This document shows positions 1-14,405 of a stretch of DNA of 64,000 nucleotides, one piece after another. Below the pieces are notes generated by a model that was not told the origin of the DNA, made no database searches, and saw nothing but the letters and a program-made list of their open reading frames with translations. How positions within the stretch are numbered: the first letter of the stretch is position 1; every line of letters begins with the position of its first letter. The position numbers and the translations under genes are program-made. Location of the stretch: assembly GCF_032854445.1 (NCBI RefSeq), contig NC_088300.1, forward strand, positions 34,451,608-34,515,607, given 5' to 3'. Source of the stretch: Liolophura sinensis (taxonomy: Eukaryota > Mollusca > Polyplacophora > Chitonida > Chitonidae).

Positions 1-1285
1 CTAGAGTCTGTCTGATCCCTGGTAACATGTATCTCATACAGTCACTTTCCAAAGACAGCTAGCATGTACATAGCAGCATGGGTTAACCTAGAAAACCAAA
101 ATTTACCTGAAGTTAAACACACATTCCTCTACACACGGTAATCTCACTAAAACACCACCACAGTTGTTGTGGGTCGACCTGGTTATCTGTCTGTGTGTCA
201 TATTAGAGTTGCCGTGAGCTGCACTATTACCGAGTTGTGCGAGGAATTTGCTTGTGTAAACTCAATCTGCGTTGCGTAATTGGTCGCCCACAGGCTCGGA
301 GGATTGCTGCTCTTGCTTGGTATCTGTCATCACGAATGCAGCAGAAATTAGGGTTACACGGCGAGTGACAGAGTTCTTGAGCTTGTCAGGGATAACAAGG
401 CCCAATTTCAATAATCCCCTAATTTAACTGTCAGTTTTGCCAAGCATGCCAGGCACCCCCTGTTAGGGCTAGCTACACATAACACCTGGTTGATACCACC
501 TGACCTCCACACACGTTTGGTATGACATCATCGTCAGTGTGGCTTGGAATTGAAATTTTCTGCTTTTTGTATAGTACTACTGGATTGTAACTAGTGTACT
601 CTAGTGTTTGTTGTTACACTCTATGTCAGGTGTACTCTAGCATTTATTGTTACACTCTACATGTATGTCAGCACTTTAAAATGAAAAAAGAATGCCTGTA
701 CATAACAAAAGAATTTGTGTTATGTACAGGCATCATGATGGAAAATGTATGATTCACAGTTTTTTGTGGACACATTGGTATATTCAAATAAGTACCAGAG
801 CAAATACATTATTGAAATTAGTCTTGTGTCTGAGATATTATGTAGAAGTCTTTGTTTTAAGTATAAGATCCTCCAATTGAAGTCTATTATGTAATCATTT
901 AAACAGTTGGACATTGTAATTATGTGATTTGTAAGATGTTTTAGAAGCATTTCATGTACTTTCTGGTGTCACCTGTATGCATTGTAAACAGATAGATGTA
1001 TCCTACGGAAACAGGTGACCAGAAAATTAGTGTCAACAAAAGTTGCCTAACGAGTCACATGATGCATTAGGATATTTTATCTTAGCCGGCAAAAAGAGTT
1101 GAATGTCAGAACTCCCCTATTGGCTGAGACCACTAGTAAGGTCCAAATCAATTACGGCAAATGACATCTGATAATTTAATGACTTTTACATGTTAAATAC
1201 CAACTTCACAATCACACATTACATACATGTGCAGTGATAAGATTTTCAGTTTGCTTACCAAATTACATATGGACATTGCAGCCAT

Positions 1286-1705
1286 GATAACATTTAAATG
1301 TGGCACTGTTAAACTTTGCTTGGGGGAAAAGAATCACACGTTTTCATTGGCACATTGTATTCTGGATGTGATAACATTTAAATGTGGCACAGTTAAACTT
1401 TGCTTGGGGGAAAAGAATCACACGTTTTCATTGGCACATTGTATTCTGGATGTGATAACATTTAAATGTGGCACAGTTAAACTTTGCTTGGGGGAAAAGA
1501 ATCACACGTTTTCATTGGCACAATGTATTCTGGATGTGATAACATTTAAATGTGGCACTGTTAAACTTTGCTTGGGGGAAAAGAATCACACGTTTTCATT
1601 GGCACAATGTATTCTGGATGTGATAACATTTAAATGTGGCACTGTTAAACTTTGCTTGGGGGAAAAGAATCACACGTTTTCATTGGCACATTGTACTCTG
1701 GATGC
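1286..1705 (+). repeat. 84-bp minisatellite, five copies
   Basis: Five head-to-tail copies start at 1286, 1370, 1454, 1538 and 1622. The unit begins gataacatttaaatgtggca and ends in tctggatgt. Copies differ at only a few positions (cactgtt/cacagtt, cacattg/cacaatg). The unit is 28 codons long with one stop-free frame, which alone creates a 184-codon ORF (1227-1781). I see no splice context or homology to support translation. Confidence 0.9.
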
Positions 1706-4700
1706 ACAGGTTTTTGACACTGTACTTGCACGCAGCTCAAGTACAAGTATTTGGTTCATTCACTTTGCACATGGTAATTAGTGTTGTTGTAATGGACATG
1801 TGCATACATGTACATGTATGCTGTTGATTTTGATTGGATTCTGGCACACAAAATACATGTATGTTTGTGATGTACATGTACTTAAATGTGGCCCATTTCA
1901 GAAAAAACAAAATGTTGCAGTCTTCTTTGTGTATCTACATGTACCTGTTGACATGTTTGTATTGACAAGCAGATGTTCTCCCGGGGCATACTTGTACTTG
2001 TCTCTGTTCTTTGTCTGGATTAATTTCAGGCAAATTAATTATATATGGGGTAATATGTGCACCATTTCTAAAGACCTGTACTGAGGAGTACTTTAAATTG
2101 ATATTTTTTAATCTTTTTTTTTTAATTTGCATGATCTGTTATTTCTTGCCAAATAGTTAATCTGTAGTAGGTCACTAGATTTAATTTGCCTTAACTGTGT
2201 TTCTCACTAATCACAAACAAATAATGTTTTCTCTTTTAAGTGGAAATACAGTATAGAACATGTTTTTACCCGATAAGCCTGGATATTTCAATAGACTATG
2301 AAAGAAGGTTGGCATAAAATGTCAGTAGTGCAGATTAAGTCAAATGGACATACAGACATTTATTCTTATATATATGTAGTAAATGCGGTTTCAATTTTTT
2401 CATGTGATTGATATGGATTCAATACAAAATCACAACAATTAACTAGAAACAAGCTTAGATTGAGTTTTCATTATTAAAAGATAAGCTAACAGTTGGCTTG
2501 GTTTTCAGATTAAACTGTGTTTAAATGACAAAAAAAAAAAAAAACATCGATCTTGGATTTACATGCATAAGGATAGTTAATTTACACTGTCAGTGCTTTG
2601 ACATAATGTCGAGCCGGTTAGATGTACATGTAAAGGTATGGACAGGCTGTTGTATTGAGCAACTGACTCTGTGTGACCCCTGGCATTCTAACTGGGCAGC
2701 AAAGAGGCAGTAGTCAGTGGGGCAGGGAGAGGTGAGGGGGGGGGGGGGGAATTGTGGTAGAAAACACAACTGTGATGGTCAGGTTAACCCTGATGCCACA
2801 TCTTTGTGTTGTAATTGGATAATGGGCATCATGCTGGCGGTCACCTTGGAAACGGTACGTCAAACGCCAGTGGGACTTGGTGCAGCGATCTGATGCATCC
2901 AGGAGCAAAGCGTTCCTCTTGCATCTAGATCTCGTCAGTCAGAGTAGTGTACAAGGCTTTTTGGCACTTGGTCAGCTCATTAGGTTTTGACGTCAGACAA
3001 CAGAGAAGCTTTTCCCCAAAAAAAACTGTGCTCACGTAACTTGTACAAATTACATACAACCAAAAAGTCTGTAAGGAGAATGTATGACAATTTGTTCTTA
3101 AATACACCTCTCCTTCATTTAATACAAGGCTATCTTTTGGGGACATATCTGCCTCCACTAACAGGGGTTTTAAGTCATGAACATTGAAGGAAGTTTTCAT
3201 TATCCACTTTCAAGCTGCACAGTGCCATTGCCATGTATAGTGTAGGAATGGACACAGTTTGATTATGGATGTTAATTCTTTATTGTAAGCCAAATCAGTA
3301 TGATACCCTTGCTTTCAGTGAATACATGTAATTACATGATAATCAGGTCTCTGAGTGCAAGGAATCTGAAGCCTAGATTGTTTTTTCACTGAGTCTGTAT
3401 ATATACAGGTTGGAGGACATATTTGTGACTTTGTTATATATTGAATCACTTGAGGTTATGAAGTGTGTTACAGCTGAGGGAAAGATGTATGTTTATAGCA
3501 CAGCGTGTACATGTATACTGGCTTACAAGTGCACGCTGTAATTGTCACACAGCTGTTGATTCCTCAGGCAATCATTAACAATAGTGAAATAGCCTTCGGT
3601 ACTGCCTTAAAAAATAAGGCCATATTGACCAGATACATGAATATCCTGAAGTTTTGGTAGGGAGCAAATGCACAAAGTTTCTTTTTCTTTCTGTCTTTTT
3701 TTTTTTCCCTCCTCTGCACAGACATCTTTTAAGAGTAGGCATTCTTTGTTGTAAACTTTTTAATAGTGGATTACTAATTGTTTTACAAAGAGCTTGGCTT
3801 GTGATAGTCAAGTGCTCAGAGTCATCAGAGAGATCATATATTCGAGCCAAACTGATGCCGAACTATCTGAAGAATAACAAGCGTATGTTCTCTGAATCTG
3901 TAGAATGTGTAGGTATAATGTTATAGCATAACGATAGCAAAGCGGAAGTAAGCCAAATGGAAGCAGGAATTTGTTGATTAAATCGGGGTGTGGGTTAGTT
4001 TTTATCAACCGACTTACCGCACAGCCGCTTATCATGGCTTGGAATTTGGAAATATATATAATGTTTGTATCTGATAATAGAAACACTTTTGGCTGTTGAA
4101 ATGTGTATGCTGTAAACCCACACAGCAAAGACAGCAGGGTTTCAGGGTGGGAAGTTTTGGATTGCTTCCAAGTGTGTTATGTCTGTGGCTAATATAGTTT
4201 GCCAGTGGCTAAGGACGTTCATATGCTCCTGAACAAATCATTATGCTTTGATTTCACACATAATAGCATTTGATGATATGCCTTACATGATTGTTATTTT
4301 GATTTTTAGACGATGAAAAGCTACCAACTACTAATTCATGTTTATAATACCTCTGTCATACACGTGTATATATACAATGTACATATTTATGTATCTACAA
4401 GTACATCTATCTATCATTAACTCTAGAATTGCTCTATTATAACAGACCATATTCATCCAGGGGAAGTCATTCCTTTGTTGCAGTTTACCCTTGTTATGGT
4501 TTACCAAGTTTTGGCCATGCATCAATTCCCATTGCTTCCATAAACAAACCCTTAGTGCAGAACAACATGGGCAAGATGTCAGAATGATATTCTGGCTGAG
4601 GCTTCAAATTGTGCCTTTTACACTGTATAGATTTATGCAATATAGACCTCCAAGCTATCTGCGGCAGAAATGTATACTGTACCCTACTTGTACATGTAAT

Positions 4701-4745
4701 TTACCTATCCATTCATTTAATTGTCCAGTTTTAAAAGTTCATATG

Positions 4746-4852
4746 TACATGTCGATCATCATCATGTACATCATCATCATCATCATTGTCATGGACATCA
4801 TCTTCATCATGATGTACATCATGATGTACATCATCATCACCATGTACATGTA
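4746..4852 (+). repeat. Imperfect ATC/GATGTAC simple repeat
   Basis: Runs of atc triplets mixed with gatgtacatc palindromes form about 105 bp of low-complexity DNA. It ends in catgtacatgtag, a motif common through the window. No gene is associated. Confidence 0.8.
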
Positions 4853-6065
4853 GTAGCTGACAGATTTTGACTTCATTTTAATAACTTTTTGGAAAAAGTA
4901 CGAGCAACTTCAAGGATACAGTTATATCTCATATATTTTTTGATTTTGTTGTTCGTCAAAGGAAGTATTTATTGTCTATCATGAAAGATATTTTGTGTGA
5001 AGAAAGAATTATTTTATATATTTCATACAGTGCTAAAGTCTAGCAAACGGCATGCTTTTTAAGAGTGCTGCGCTTTGAACAAATTAACGGGTTAAAATGC
5101 CTTCTTAGAATGGCAGAAGCTTGAGTCCTTAACATAGTTGAGTAAGATATACATGAATACCTAATGTATGTTCACCTGTAATCCATGTTGCTTAATTATA
5201 GGGCATTTTGCATGTGACCCAGTACCTGTGAATTAAGTGCAATTGAGACGTGTGTTATCCCAGGCTGTAAAAAAATCCCATCTGGTTGGCACAGGTTTTG
5301 CCTTATTACTGAGAAGGCAGAAGTAAAGCCTCTAAAACTTTATTTTCTATATACAATGTACATGTCATACATACAGCCAGTTCTTTTTTATTTGAACAAG
5401 AAAAGTATACAACATGTGTATTTTTGCTGTTATGCCTTAGCGTAATTCTCATCCATTTTGATTACTGCATTTTGATAGGCTGATAACAGAAAGTAATTTG
5501 AGATTTGTTTCTCACCTAACCAATGATGTAAGTTTTCTAAATGCTTCACATCAAAAACTGCACACAATATTAATGGTTTCTGTTAAAGCCATTTCTGTTG
5601 TGCTTAGTATTACAAGTACTATGGAGTGTTTGGTGATAACTAAATGTAAAAGTAACTGTGGAAGTGCACATATTTTTGTTTCGGCACTTGGCAACATGCG
5701 TTTCTAGTTATACAATATTATACCCACTACATTGCCAGACAAGTCATCATAAACATGTGTTATTTTGATAACAGCACTAAGCTTGGCATGCATGCAATCA
5801 GGGTGGCTCAATGCTGCAAGGTTAACATTGCACATGTAAACATGGGATATACAGCCATATATGTGGGTCAGTCTTCAAACTTGGTTGTGTTTATATTAAT
5901 TTCACACATTCCTGTTGCTGTCAAATCCCATATGGATGCATCACTTCTCAACGATAGAACATGGAGAAACTTTCATTTACTAACAGAATTTCTCATGAAG
6001 TTTGTCATTTTTCAAATGACACACTTTGCTCAATACTAATTGATTGATTCATGTTATAGTGCTAC

Positions 6066-6262
6066 CCTTATTCTTCAACCTTTCAACCACCTCTGCACTA
6101 TTTTGAAAATGTCTTGGAGAACTGGGATGTAGAAAGATAATTTGCGCAGTTTTATGAACTCTGCATCTTTAATGACGCAAACAAATCATTAGCATCATTT
6201 TCATGATAATTATGTGCATAAATTCCACTGAAAAAAGTGCTTGAGTTGTTGAAAAGGCTTAA
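6066..6262 (-). mobile_element. MITE-like repeat, family cttcaac, copy 1
   Basis: Read on the - strand, this segment matches 17666-17858 across a conserved core (ttttttcagtggaattta, then gca). The ends are an imperfect inverted repeat around ttcaaccttt / gaaaaggctt. Length is about 195 bp, with no coding capacity. The adjoining 6263-6400 also resembles 61040-61120, so the repeat may be longer. The superfamily is not identified. Confidence 0.55.
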
Positions 6263-7237
6263 GATTTCTTATCAGAAAACTTAAGTGTTGGTGCCGAGTG
6301 TGTCATTTTAAGGCCTTTATGAGCTTCTGAGTGTGCTGGTTTACACACTGAACTGATGGTGAAATACAGTGCTTTCCCAGTGTATCATGCAAATTCATTC
6401 CGCATTTTCCACACTTCATGAAAACTAGCCAATCTGAAGCTAAAATTCATTGACCGATTTAAGCTTTTGGTTACATTTACATGTACATGTAGCTGTCAAC
6501 ATGCCATTTGTTACTGTAGCAAGATAATAAAGATGCGGACTGTCAACAATAAGGTACAGTTGATGTTTACATGTATGTGCCATATAGTCTGGTCTAATGG
6601 CCATTGATTTTGGGGGTATTTACTCTAAATCTTTAACTGTACCATATGCAAAAGGTTAAGTTTGATAATACTACAACACACAAATAATAGAATTTGTGCA
6701 ATTAAACTATCAAGTTGCATATGTTTAATACCTTCACAAGTATGTGCAAATAGATTAATTGGTCAGTTGTTAAATGCAATTTTCAGTTTTTAAACGATGA
6801 GTTTTATAGAGAGGTTAAAGGCTGATTGTATACAGTGATGTATGATACATATTTATGCAGAAGGAGGTCAATACTGTGTGACCTATTTACATGTACAAGT
6901 ACTGTTAGCTGTACAGTTTGAATACAGCTACTGATATGACCGGATAATTATATACACCAGCATCTGTGTAATGAGGCATTTAGGATCAGGAATGTCAGAT
7001 AGGGAAGCAATAAACTCAGTCCTTTGTAAGTTTAGTTAATGTGATGCCTCTTTATTTTTCATGTTCATAGTTACTGTGAAAAACTGAAATAAGTGAATTG
7101 TGCTTATATTTGCTATAGTATTGTCAATTCTGTAATAGCTCACTACAGTGGAAGTCTGACATGTACATGTACCGTTATAAATGTAGCTTCTTTTTAGGAC
7201 ATGAATACAAATATTACTGAACTCTGTTTTATATGGG

Positions 7238-7335
7238 AACGGGCTGTTGGTGAATTGTTAAGGTGCTTGCCCTTTAGTCACTAGGACACCTGAGGTGTGG
7301 GTTCAAATCTGGCCTTGAATTAGTAGATTCAAACA
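7238..7335 (+). repeat. tRNA-like SINE head fragment (family C)
   Basis: The segment contains a B-box-like gtgggttcaaatctgg preceded by a diverged A-box-like ttggtgaattgttaagg. The first half resembles 20150-20222, and the B-box region resembles 43715-43740. It is a short, old fragment and is not a functional tRNA gene. Confidence 0.45.
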
Positions 7336-9079
7336 GTCTTGCTGTTCTTGAGGCCTGGATGAAAAGAAGTGGTTGATGGTTCTCTTGTTACCATTTTATG
7401 GTCTAACGTTTTTTTGAAGACCACAAGTTTGCCTTCCAAATACATGTATAGTGTGCACATCTGTTCATGACACGTTTGAAAAGTCTTTTGTAACTCACCA
7501 ATTGTCGGTAGATTACATTTTGGTTTTCTGAAATTGTAATACTCACCTCCATCATATCATTGCAAAAAATTGTGTGGAACAACAATCAAAGAAGAGAAAA
7601 AAAATTCCATTTTAATGCTTTTGGGTCTTTCTTTAGGCTTATTTTAAATTATTATTCTGCATGCAGTCTATAAAGGTTGAACACATTAAGTAGCATTTGT
7701 AGATTCTCCTGGTATTCTTCGGCTGAATGGGGATGGCTCTAGCTTATATAAGATTGTACTTTACCGAGCTGTGGGACACAGGAAATTCTGTGGGTAGTAT
7801 CAGGGGGGCTGTTACATCTGAAGTGTAACTTAATTCATGGGATGTTTCCTCAAGTTTTCCACAGCTGGTGTAAATAAATGGCCCAGTATCCCCTGAACCT
7901 GAGCATTGTTTAATACATGAGGGTGTGAAATACTATCCCTGTAGTAGAGTGCTACAGAGGCTGGAGCTCACAGGATGACTTGCCAGATTCTTGCCTTTGA
8001 TAGTCGATATACATGTATACTTCTAGTGGTAGTTACTATATACATTGTAGTTCTTTGACCTTCCTTGTGCTACCATCACCACTGATACAATGTATATACT
8101 GTACCAATCCTTCATTTCTTTGGCTATCATGTAGCAATTTATTTGGGCTCAAATCTAGATCAAATTCTAGCCTTTGTCAATATATACATAAAGAAGTTCA
8201 TTCACTGGAGGTGTTTTGTGGTGTTATTTTTGTATTTAACTGATTGAAGCTTTGCGCTCTCCCCAAGAGCACTGTATCTCACCTAATATTCAGCATTTAT
8301 CAAGTGACACATTTTGCTGTAATGGTTTCCTCCAGCTGTAAACCTCTGTTATTAAGTAAGAGTTTGTTGTTGAAACACCAGCTACGTAAATAGATATAGA
8401 CACATAAATAAGTGCAAAAATGTGTCTGACTATAATAATGGATGAGAAAGTAGCTTGCTGGCAGACATCTGGTACATTGTGTGGAGCACTGCATCCACAC
8501 CTGTACAGAAGTAGACTCAGAAGCCTGGCTTTTCCCAGATTCATGTACATATGCTACTGTACACTACCCAGGTCTACTATAGTGTACATATACCAGTAAC
8601 CAGACTCTCAGTGGTCTCCATAAATCATCCGGGCACCTGCAAATGCCACCAACAGACTTGTGTGTGATGGATGAATCCTGCACCAGGCATGTGTGGACTG
8701 GAAACATCGCTGTCTTATTACCTTGTGGGAATCAAGATGTCATGAAATCATGAAGTGCATCAGTATTGACAGTTTAATAAGTGTAAATTTAAGATAGGGT
8801 TGTTTGTTGGAAGTAATGATTCCACTTTCTTTGAGGTTAAGTGATGCGAAAATATCTGGTGATCATCCTCCTAACGCCATACATGTGATCATTTATTATT
8901 ATTATTGCCCATTATTATATCCTTATGGCTGATCAACTCCTGACTCAAGATCCATTCTCAAATGCAATTACCCCTCCCCCCTCTTTCCTTTCCACAGCAT
9001 TGATTATAACTTTCATCTCAATAGGAGGAATGAGTATCCCTCTGTCTCTACTAGTAGCATCACATTACAAACAACAGAC

Positions 9080-9373
9080 AATATGTGTTTTAATCCTCTT
9101 AAACTTAATGAAGCTAATCAAAACAAAACTGCAGCAGATGACAGTGAATATGGAATGGATCACTGCACAAGTAGTCTGCTGCCTAATTGTCTTGTAGAAT
9201 CTACTTTTAATCTATCCATTGCTTCTCTAGACCTGTTCTAAAATGACCGATGTGGTACTCTTTATTTAAATGCTCGAAGTCTCAAAAAGAATTACGATGA
9301 CATAACTACATATGCAAATTATCTGAATTGTAATTTCTTTGTTCTCGGGTTTACAGAGAGCAGGTTGCGTATA
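9080..9373 (+). mobile_element. Non-LTR retrotransposon fragment (endonuclease start), CR1/L2-like
   Basis: One frame from 9080 reads NMCFNPLKLNEANQ, meets a TAA at 9239-9241, then reads LYLNARSLKKNYDDI and, further on, FFVLGFTESRL. The pattern N-x-R-S-L ... (I/L)G-(L/F)-T-E-(T/S) is the opening of the apurinic endonuclease domain in CR1/L2-type LINEs. No reverse transcriptase follows, so this is a dead internal fragment. Clade assignment is inferred from the motif only. Confidence 0.6.
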
Positions 9374-12300
9374 CTAATGTTATCTTTATTATGTGTTTGT
9401 ATACGTATGTATTCTGACTGTTGGTGAATAAACAAACCAAGCAGTAAACAAAATGTATATGTTTGGTTTTGGTCACATTCTCCTTTTCTTTTGCTTTGTG
9501 TTGTCCAGTGCAACCTACAGAAGAGAGTGTTTGCAACAAACGCGAAACCGAAAATTGTTGCATTGGCAGTATGTTATAGTAAGTTAAAATGAAGTAAATT
9601 GATTTTATCATGGTTAAAATAATTTAGAAATAATTCCAGTTGATTGGCTATGAGATTGCTGAAATATGATGCATGCAAAACTCTGATCTGTTTCCAGACG
9701 AGCATGTATTACTGGTATTCACCTGAACTGTAAAACCACTTAATGTCAAGAAATCAAAAAAATGAAAAAAAAAAAAGAAAACCTAGTTCTAGCTTCAGAC
9801 CTGGATAACACTTGATCTTCAGTCTGTAGATTGCAGGTGTACCTTATATGGCATCTCCTGAGAAGGGAAGAGAAAAAATGTCTCATGAACAGCTTGGGGA
9901 CATAATGTGGAATGATGTGAAAATAAATGCGGTGTAGGAAATGAATGACTACTTCAGCAACCTGAACAGATTTTAAGCATTTTTTCCCCCGAGTGCAATT
10001 ACACTGTTAGCATGAGGAATATTTCCATCATGTTCACCATCATTGCTGTTGGCATTGGATGAAGCCAACAATTTCATAGAGGAATTCTGATTTGTTTTTT
10101 TTTGTTTTTTTTTTTTCAGGGTAAAAGTGATGTTTATGGGAGTACAATTTGGACTGTCATTGGAGCAGAAACATGTCCAAAATTGTTTGTCTAGTGCTCA
10201 TTTATCTGTGACTTTTTACACCACATTACATAACTGTCAACATGTGGAAGTCCATAAAAAGCTTGTACCAAGACAATAAATATGAAACACTAGCCGAAAC
10301 TTTTAGGACGACTGTTTTTAATTTCTAAATTCAGTTGTTGTATTTCTGCAGATCAAGTTTTAAGAAATTTACAGTATTGGGTTTGTTCTTGTTTTATATT
10401 ATAGTATCATTGTAATAGTAGTTAGATTAGAGAAAAAGAAGATAGAACTCTTTCACGTACAAGGAATTTAATATATCACCATTTACACCAAGACCGATTA
10501 AAAATAATCAAACCAGTCACCCTACAAATGAAAAGATCAATTCAGTACAGGTTTGAAAAGATAATCAGCATTCAGAGCTAATGAAGCTGTTGGGATAATG
10601 AGCCCCATTTTATTCCAAACAGTGATTATGTTACACTAAAGTTAAGACGTCAGTGTAATGAGGTCACAAGGACATGTTCAAGGTCATGACCTTCCAATTA
10701 GCACGGGGAAAACCTTGGTCATGACAAGTGGAGGAATAACGTATATACTTCATGATTTCCTGACATTAAATACAAGTATTTCTGTTCTAATTGTGACCAA
10801 TGTGCCTTTTAAGGAGGCTGTATGCTATATGTGTACAAACATTTTGATGGTCGGGGATTGGAATTGCTTAACTGGAGCTATAACAACTGCATTTGAAGTA
10901 CCCGCAAGCAATCAGTGTTATGTGCATGTATTAAAACCTGTGCATTAATGTTATTAGAAAAGGTTGAAGAGGCCATGCCTTAGATTTTTTGCAAAAATTG
11001 ATCAGTGCAAATCTAATCGATTTTTGTCTATTATTTTAGAATAGCGTAACCTTGCCTGGGGCGAGGCAGCAGGTTAGCTATCACTAATGTTAACACCATA
11101 TCAGAAGGAGTGATGTGTATTGCTGTCATACACAGGCAGGCTGATGACTGTCCAAGGTGGTGACTAAGGGCTGGACTTCTATAGTTCCAGCCAGGACCTT
11201 AGAGAAAACATTTAATTACCCAGCTGTGGGTGTCTACTCAGTTCATGACTTAACTAAGATTTGTGTTTCCAAAACATTGGAAACGCTGTCTTTAAAGACA
11301 GACCAAAAGGTACATGTGAGAACATTTAACTTCTACTTAATCTGCCATTTATACTCTAGAGCCGTGCAAAATATGAAAAACCTACTGCATCTACTTTTAT
11401 AACTACACATCATTTAATCACTATGAAACCACACAGACTCATTTAATTTTAGTGTAAGTCCTCAAAAACTTTTTAAATATCATTCCACCTGCAAGCTGAT
11501 AACCATGATGACAAAGTACAAGTTAATACAAACATATGCAATATCCCTACCTAATATGAATTACTAATGATGAATTTCTTTCCCAAACTGAAAGCCTTTA
11601 AACCTAACACATCAGTGTTGCCAAAAAGACAGGAAGCCAAATCTTAACTACAGCCTTATTACAATAGTACAAGTAAAAATCTTTTACAAAATATAAGCCT
11701 GTCTTAGCCTGTGTTACCGTGAAAATCAGTAACAAAGTTCACATTAAACTCTCTCATTCACTACATTTTAACACTAAAAATAGCACAGGTATGAATCTGA
11801 TATTTTACTGAAAGGCAACAGTTTGAGCTATTCTTGGTGAATACAGAAAATGTGATGGATTTTTGCCCCAGATCTCCAGCCTAGTCTCTTTAATTAGACT
11901 GGTTTTAGGAATAACTCTTGTGATAATTAGTTTTGAAGAACATTTTTTTAACTTCGGAATATTTCAGTGTTCGTGGTAATGACTTCTGAATGAAGTGTGT
12001 AAGTCCATATTAGGTCTATTGTAGCGAGCCAAATTCTAATGCAATCGTGAGAATATGCAGACAAAAATTTGTGAGTTTTTGGACTTATTTTCATGTTTTT
12101 ATTATATGTTATGGCCAAAAAAATGCCAAAATGATGTTGTTCTTCATAACCTTCCATTCAGGATCGGCACTGACATCAGCAGTTCACTGTTGTCCTTGAC
12201 AGCAAAAGTGGAATTGCAGCATCTTGTCCTTCTTGCATATATGTTCCCGGGATCCCTTAGCAGTTTTAGACTTAAGTTAAAACTTCAGTCTTTGAATTTG

Positions 12301-12867
12301 GTATGTTCTTTTCTGTTGTATGAGCTGAAATTCATTGTGCAATAACTAACCAAGAACTTACATTGCCATGCAATATTTTGACCTTGTTACATAAGAAATA
12401 ACAATCTTGAAGAGGTTAGAAATTTTGACTGAAGTCAAAGATACGTGTCCTGATCACGGGGCTTGAACTATTGTGGGCAGACTTTGTGGTGACAGTCATG
12501 GTACTGGTAGACTTTATCAATGAAATCAAGTCTCCGTGAGCCATTTAGATTAAAAGTGCAATTCATTAGGTGAATGAAAGCATTTATTTGAAGCATGTGT
12601 CGGTGCAAGCCCAAGATGGTATGGCTGCCATATGCCTTAATACCCACTTGTACAATAAGATATAGTACATTCACGGTATTGAGTTGCACAGATGTCTGCC
12701 TCCAAAATCCGGAGCCGAACAATATGCACTTGTTAATAATAACGACAGGAAGTTGCTTTTCTTGGGTATTGGATAGCTTGATTAAAAGACTAGGCTTCTG
12801 TCTGAGGTCAGTTTTTGACACTTGTTCACATATTTTCTGAATAAATGATGTCACATAAAAGCAGATA

Positions 12868-13155
12868 CCCTGTTCACACGGCCAAATCTGAACAGGTTTA
12901 AATCAAAGCCAGTTGTAAAAATGTGTGCGTTCACATTACCATGTGGCCGAGCTGGTTTTAAGCCAGTTCAAGGATTTAACTGTTCATACGGTCACATTTA
13001 AGAATGGAGAATGCCAGTGTTGAAAGCCACACTGCTGGCTGGGGCAAACAAACTGGATTAAATGCCGCCATGTTGCATTCACACGGGCGACGTGAAACTT
13101 GCTCAAAGCCACTTTCACAAGTTAAACCAGCTTAACTTTGCCATTGTGAATGGGG
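12868..13155. mobile_element. MITE candidate with TA target duplication
   Basis: A 288-bp element begins ccctgttcacacggccaaa. It ends in ...tttgccattgtgaatgggg, whose complement starts cccCATTCACAATGGCAAA. Both ends abut a TA dinucleotide (12866-12867 and 13156-13157). Internal short repeats of aagccagtt occur in both orientations. There is no ORF for a transposase. A TA target with TTCACA-type ends suits a non-autonomous DNA transposon; the superfamily is uncertain. Confidence 0.6.
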
Positions 13156-14288
13156 TAAAAGTGTCCATCTGAAAAGTGAGACAGTGTGACTCTTATTTTA
13201 GTATTTCAGTGTACATAAACTGGAAATGGATTGGAATGTGTATTTGGTGAAACTATAGAAAACTACCATGGAAACTGATGAATCATGAAGGAATTTGTGG
13301 CAAATTTTCAGATAAATTGTGTTCAGGTTCACAATTATGTTTCATGCTGGCAACACACTGGCCTATAACCAATATCCATTGAAGACTTATTGTTGCATTG
13401 GTGATTAGTATTAATGGACATCTGCTTTATTCCCTTTTCTTTTACTATCTGTGTAAGAAAGAGAGAGGACAAAAATTATAAGTTTAAAGAACTCCAGAGG
13501 TGAATTATTACAGTACAATACCAAGTTCGCCACAATATGGCTGACATACTGCTGATGTGACATTAAGCTATAATCATTCATTGAAAATCAAGACATAGTG
13601 GAAAATTCAGAATTGATAGAATTATATTGAGTATACTATACACGTACGTGTATCAAGATGTCAGGACACTGAAAAAACAGTTTCAAGCATTGAGCATCAA
13701 GCAGGGATCAAGAGTCTACATTATCTGTCTGTCAGATGGAGAATGCCAGTGTTCCTGGAGGAACTGTTGTTCCCCACCTGGTACAAGATACCAGTCATAC
13801 CTGTGAGGTGTAAACCTGGAGCAATCACAACTAGGTGAAATGTCAGCAATACTGACCTGGGGTAGCCTGCTCAATGGAATGTTTGACTTAAGCTTCTGTT
13901 GGTTGTCTTTTCTTATCTCCCAACACTCATTAGACTGGGTTACGGAATCTCAGAAGGGTTCTGTTAAAGGAACAGGTTTTTAAGGTGTTTAATGAATTGA
14001 AAATAAGTCGTGTCTGCTATACAGTGTAAATGGCATGCCTCAACTTTATATATTATTCATTCTGCAGCTTAGAAAAATATACTTAAACATCATATTTATG
14101 ACATGAGAATTGCCTAATTTTGCATGCACATTTTTTTTTATTACCAGTACTCAATATTGCTCTTCATCAGGAATACACCCAATAATTATGTGTCAAGTTA
14201 ATTGGATGAATGCTTGTGATGAAAAGTGAAGGACACACAACATACATACATACCAAGATTTCTTCTTTAAAGTTGAAATAATTTTTTT

Positions 14289-14405
14289 CAGTATTTATTT
14301 ATTTATTTGATTGCTGTTTTATGCAGTACTCAAGAATATTTCACATATATAATGGCAGCCAACATTATAATGGGAAGAAACCGAGCAGAGCCCGGTGGGT
14401 GGGGG
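14289..14405 (-). mobile_element. SINE A, 3' fragment
   Basis: On the - strand this ends gaaatattcttgagtactgc, then cagcaatcaaataaataaat, the tail seen in the fuller copies at 16044, 40588 and 62200. The tRNA-like head is missing. Confidence 0.75.

Noticed and set aside
8925-9197. 90-codon ORF starting MADQLLTQDPF
   Set aside because: It overlaps the LINE endonuclease frame, which explains the region better.
12468-12854. 128-codon - strand ORF overlapping an 81-codon + strand ORF
   Set aside because: No domain or motif is recognisable on either strand, and no splice context supports it.
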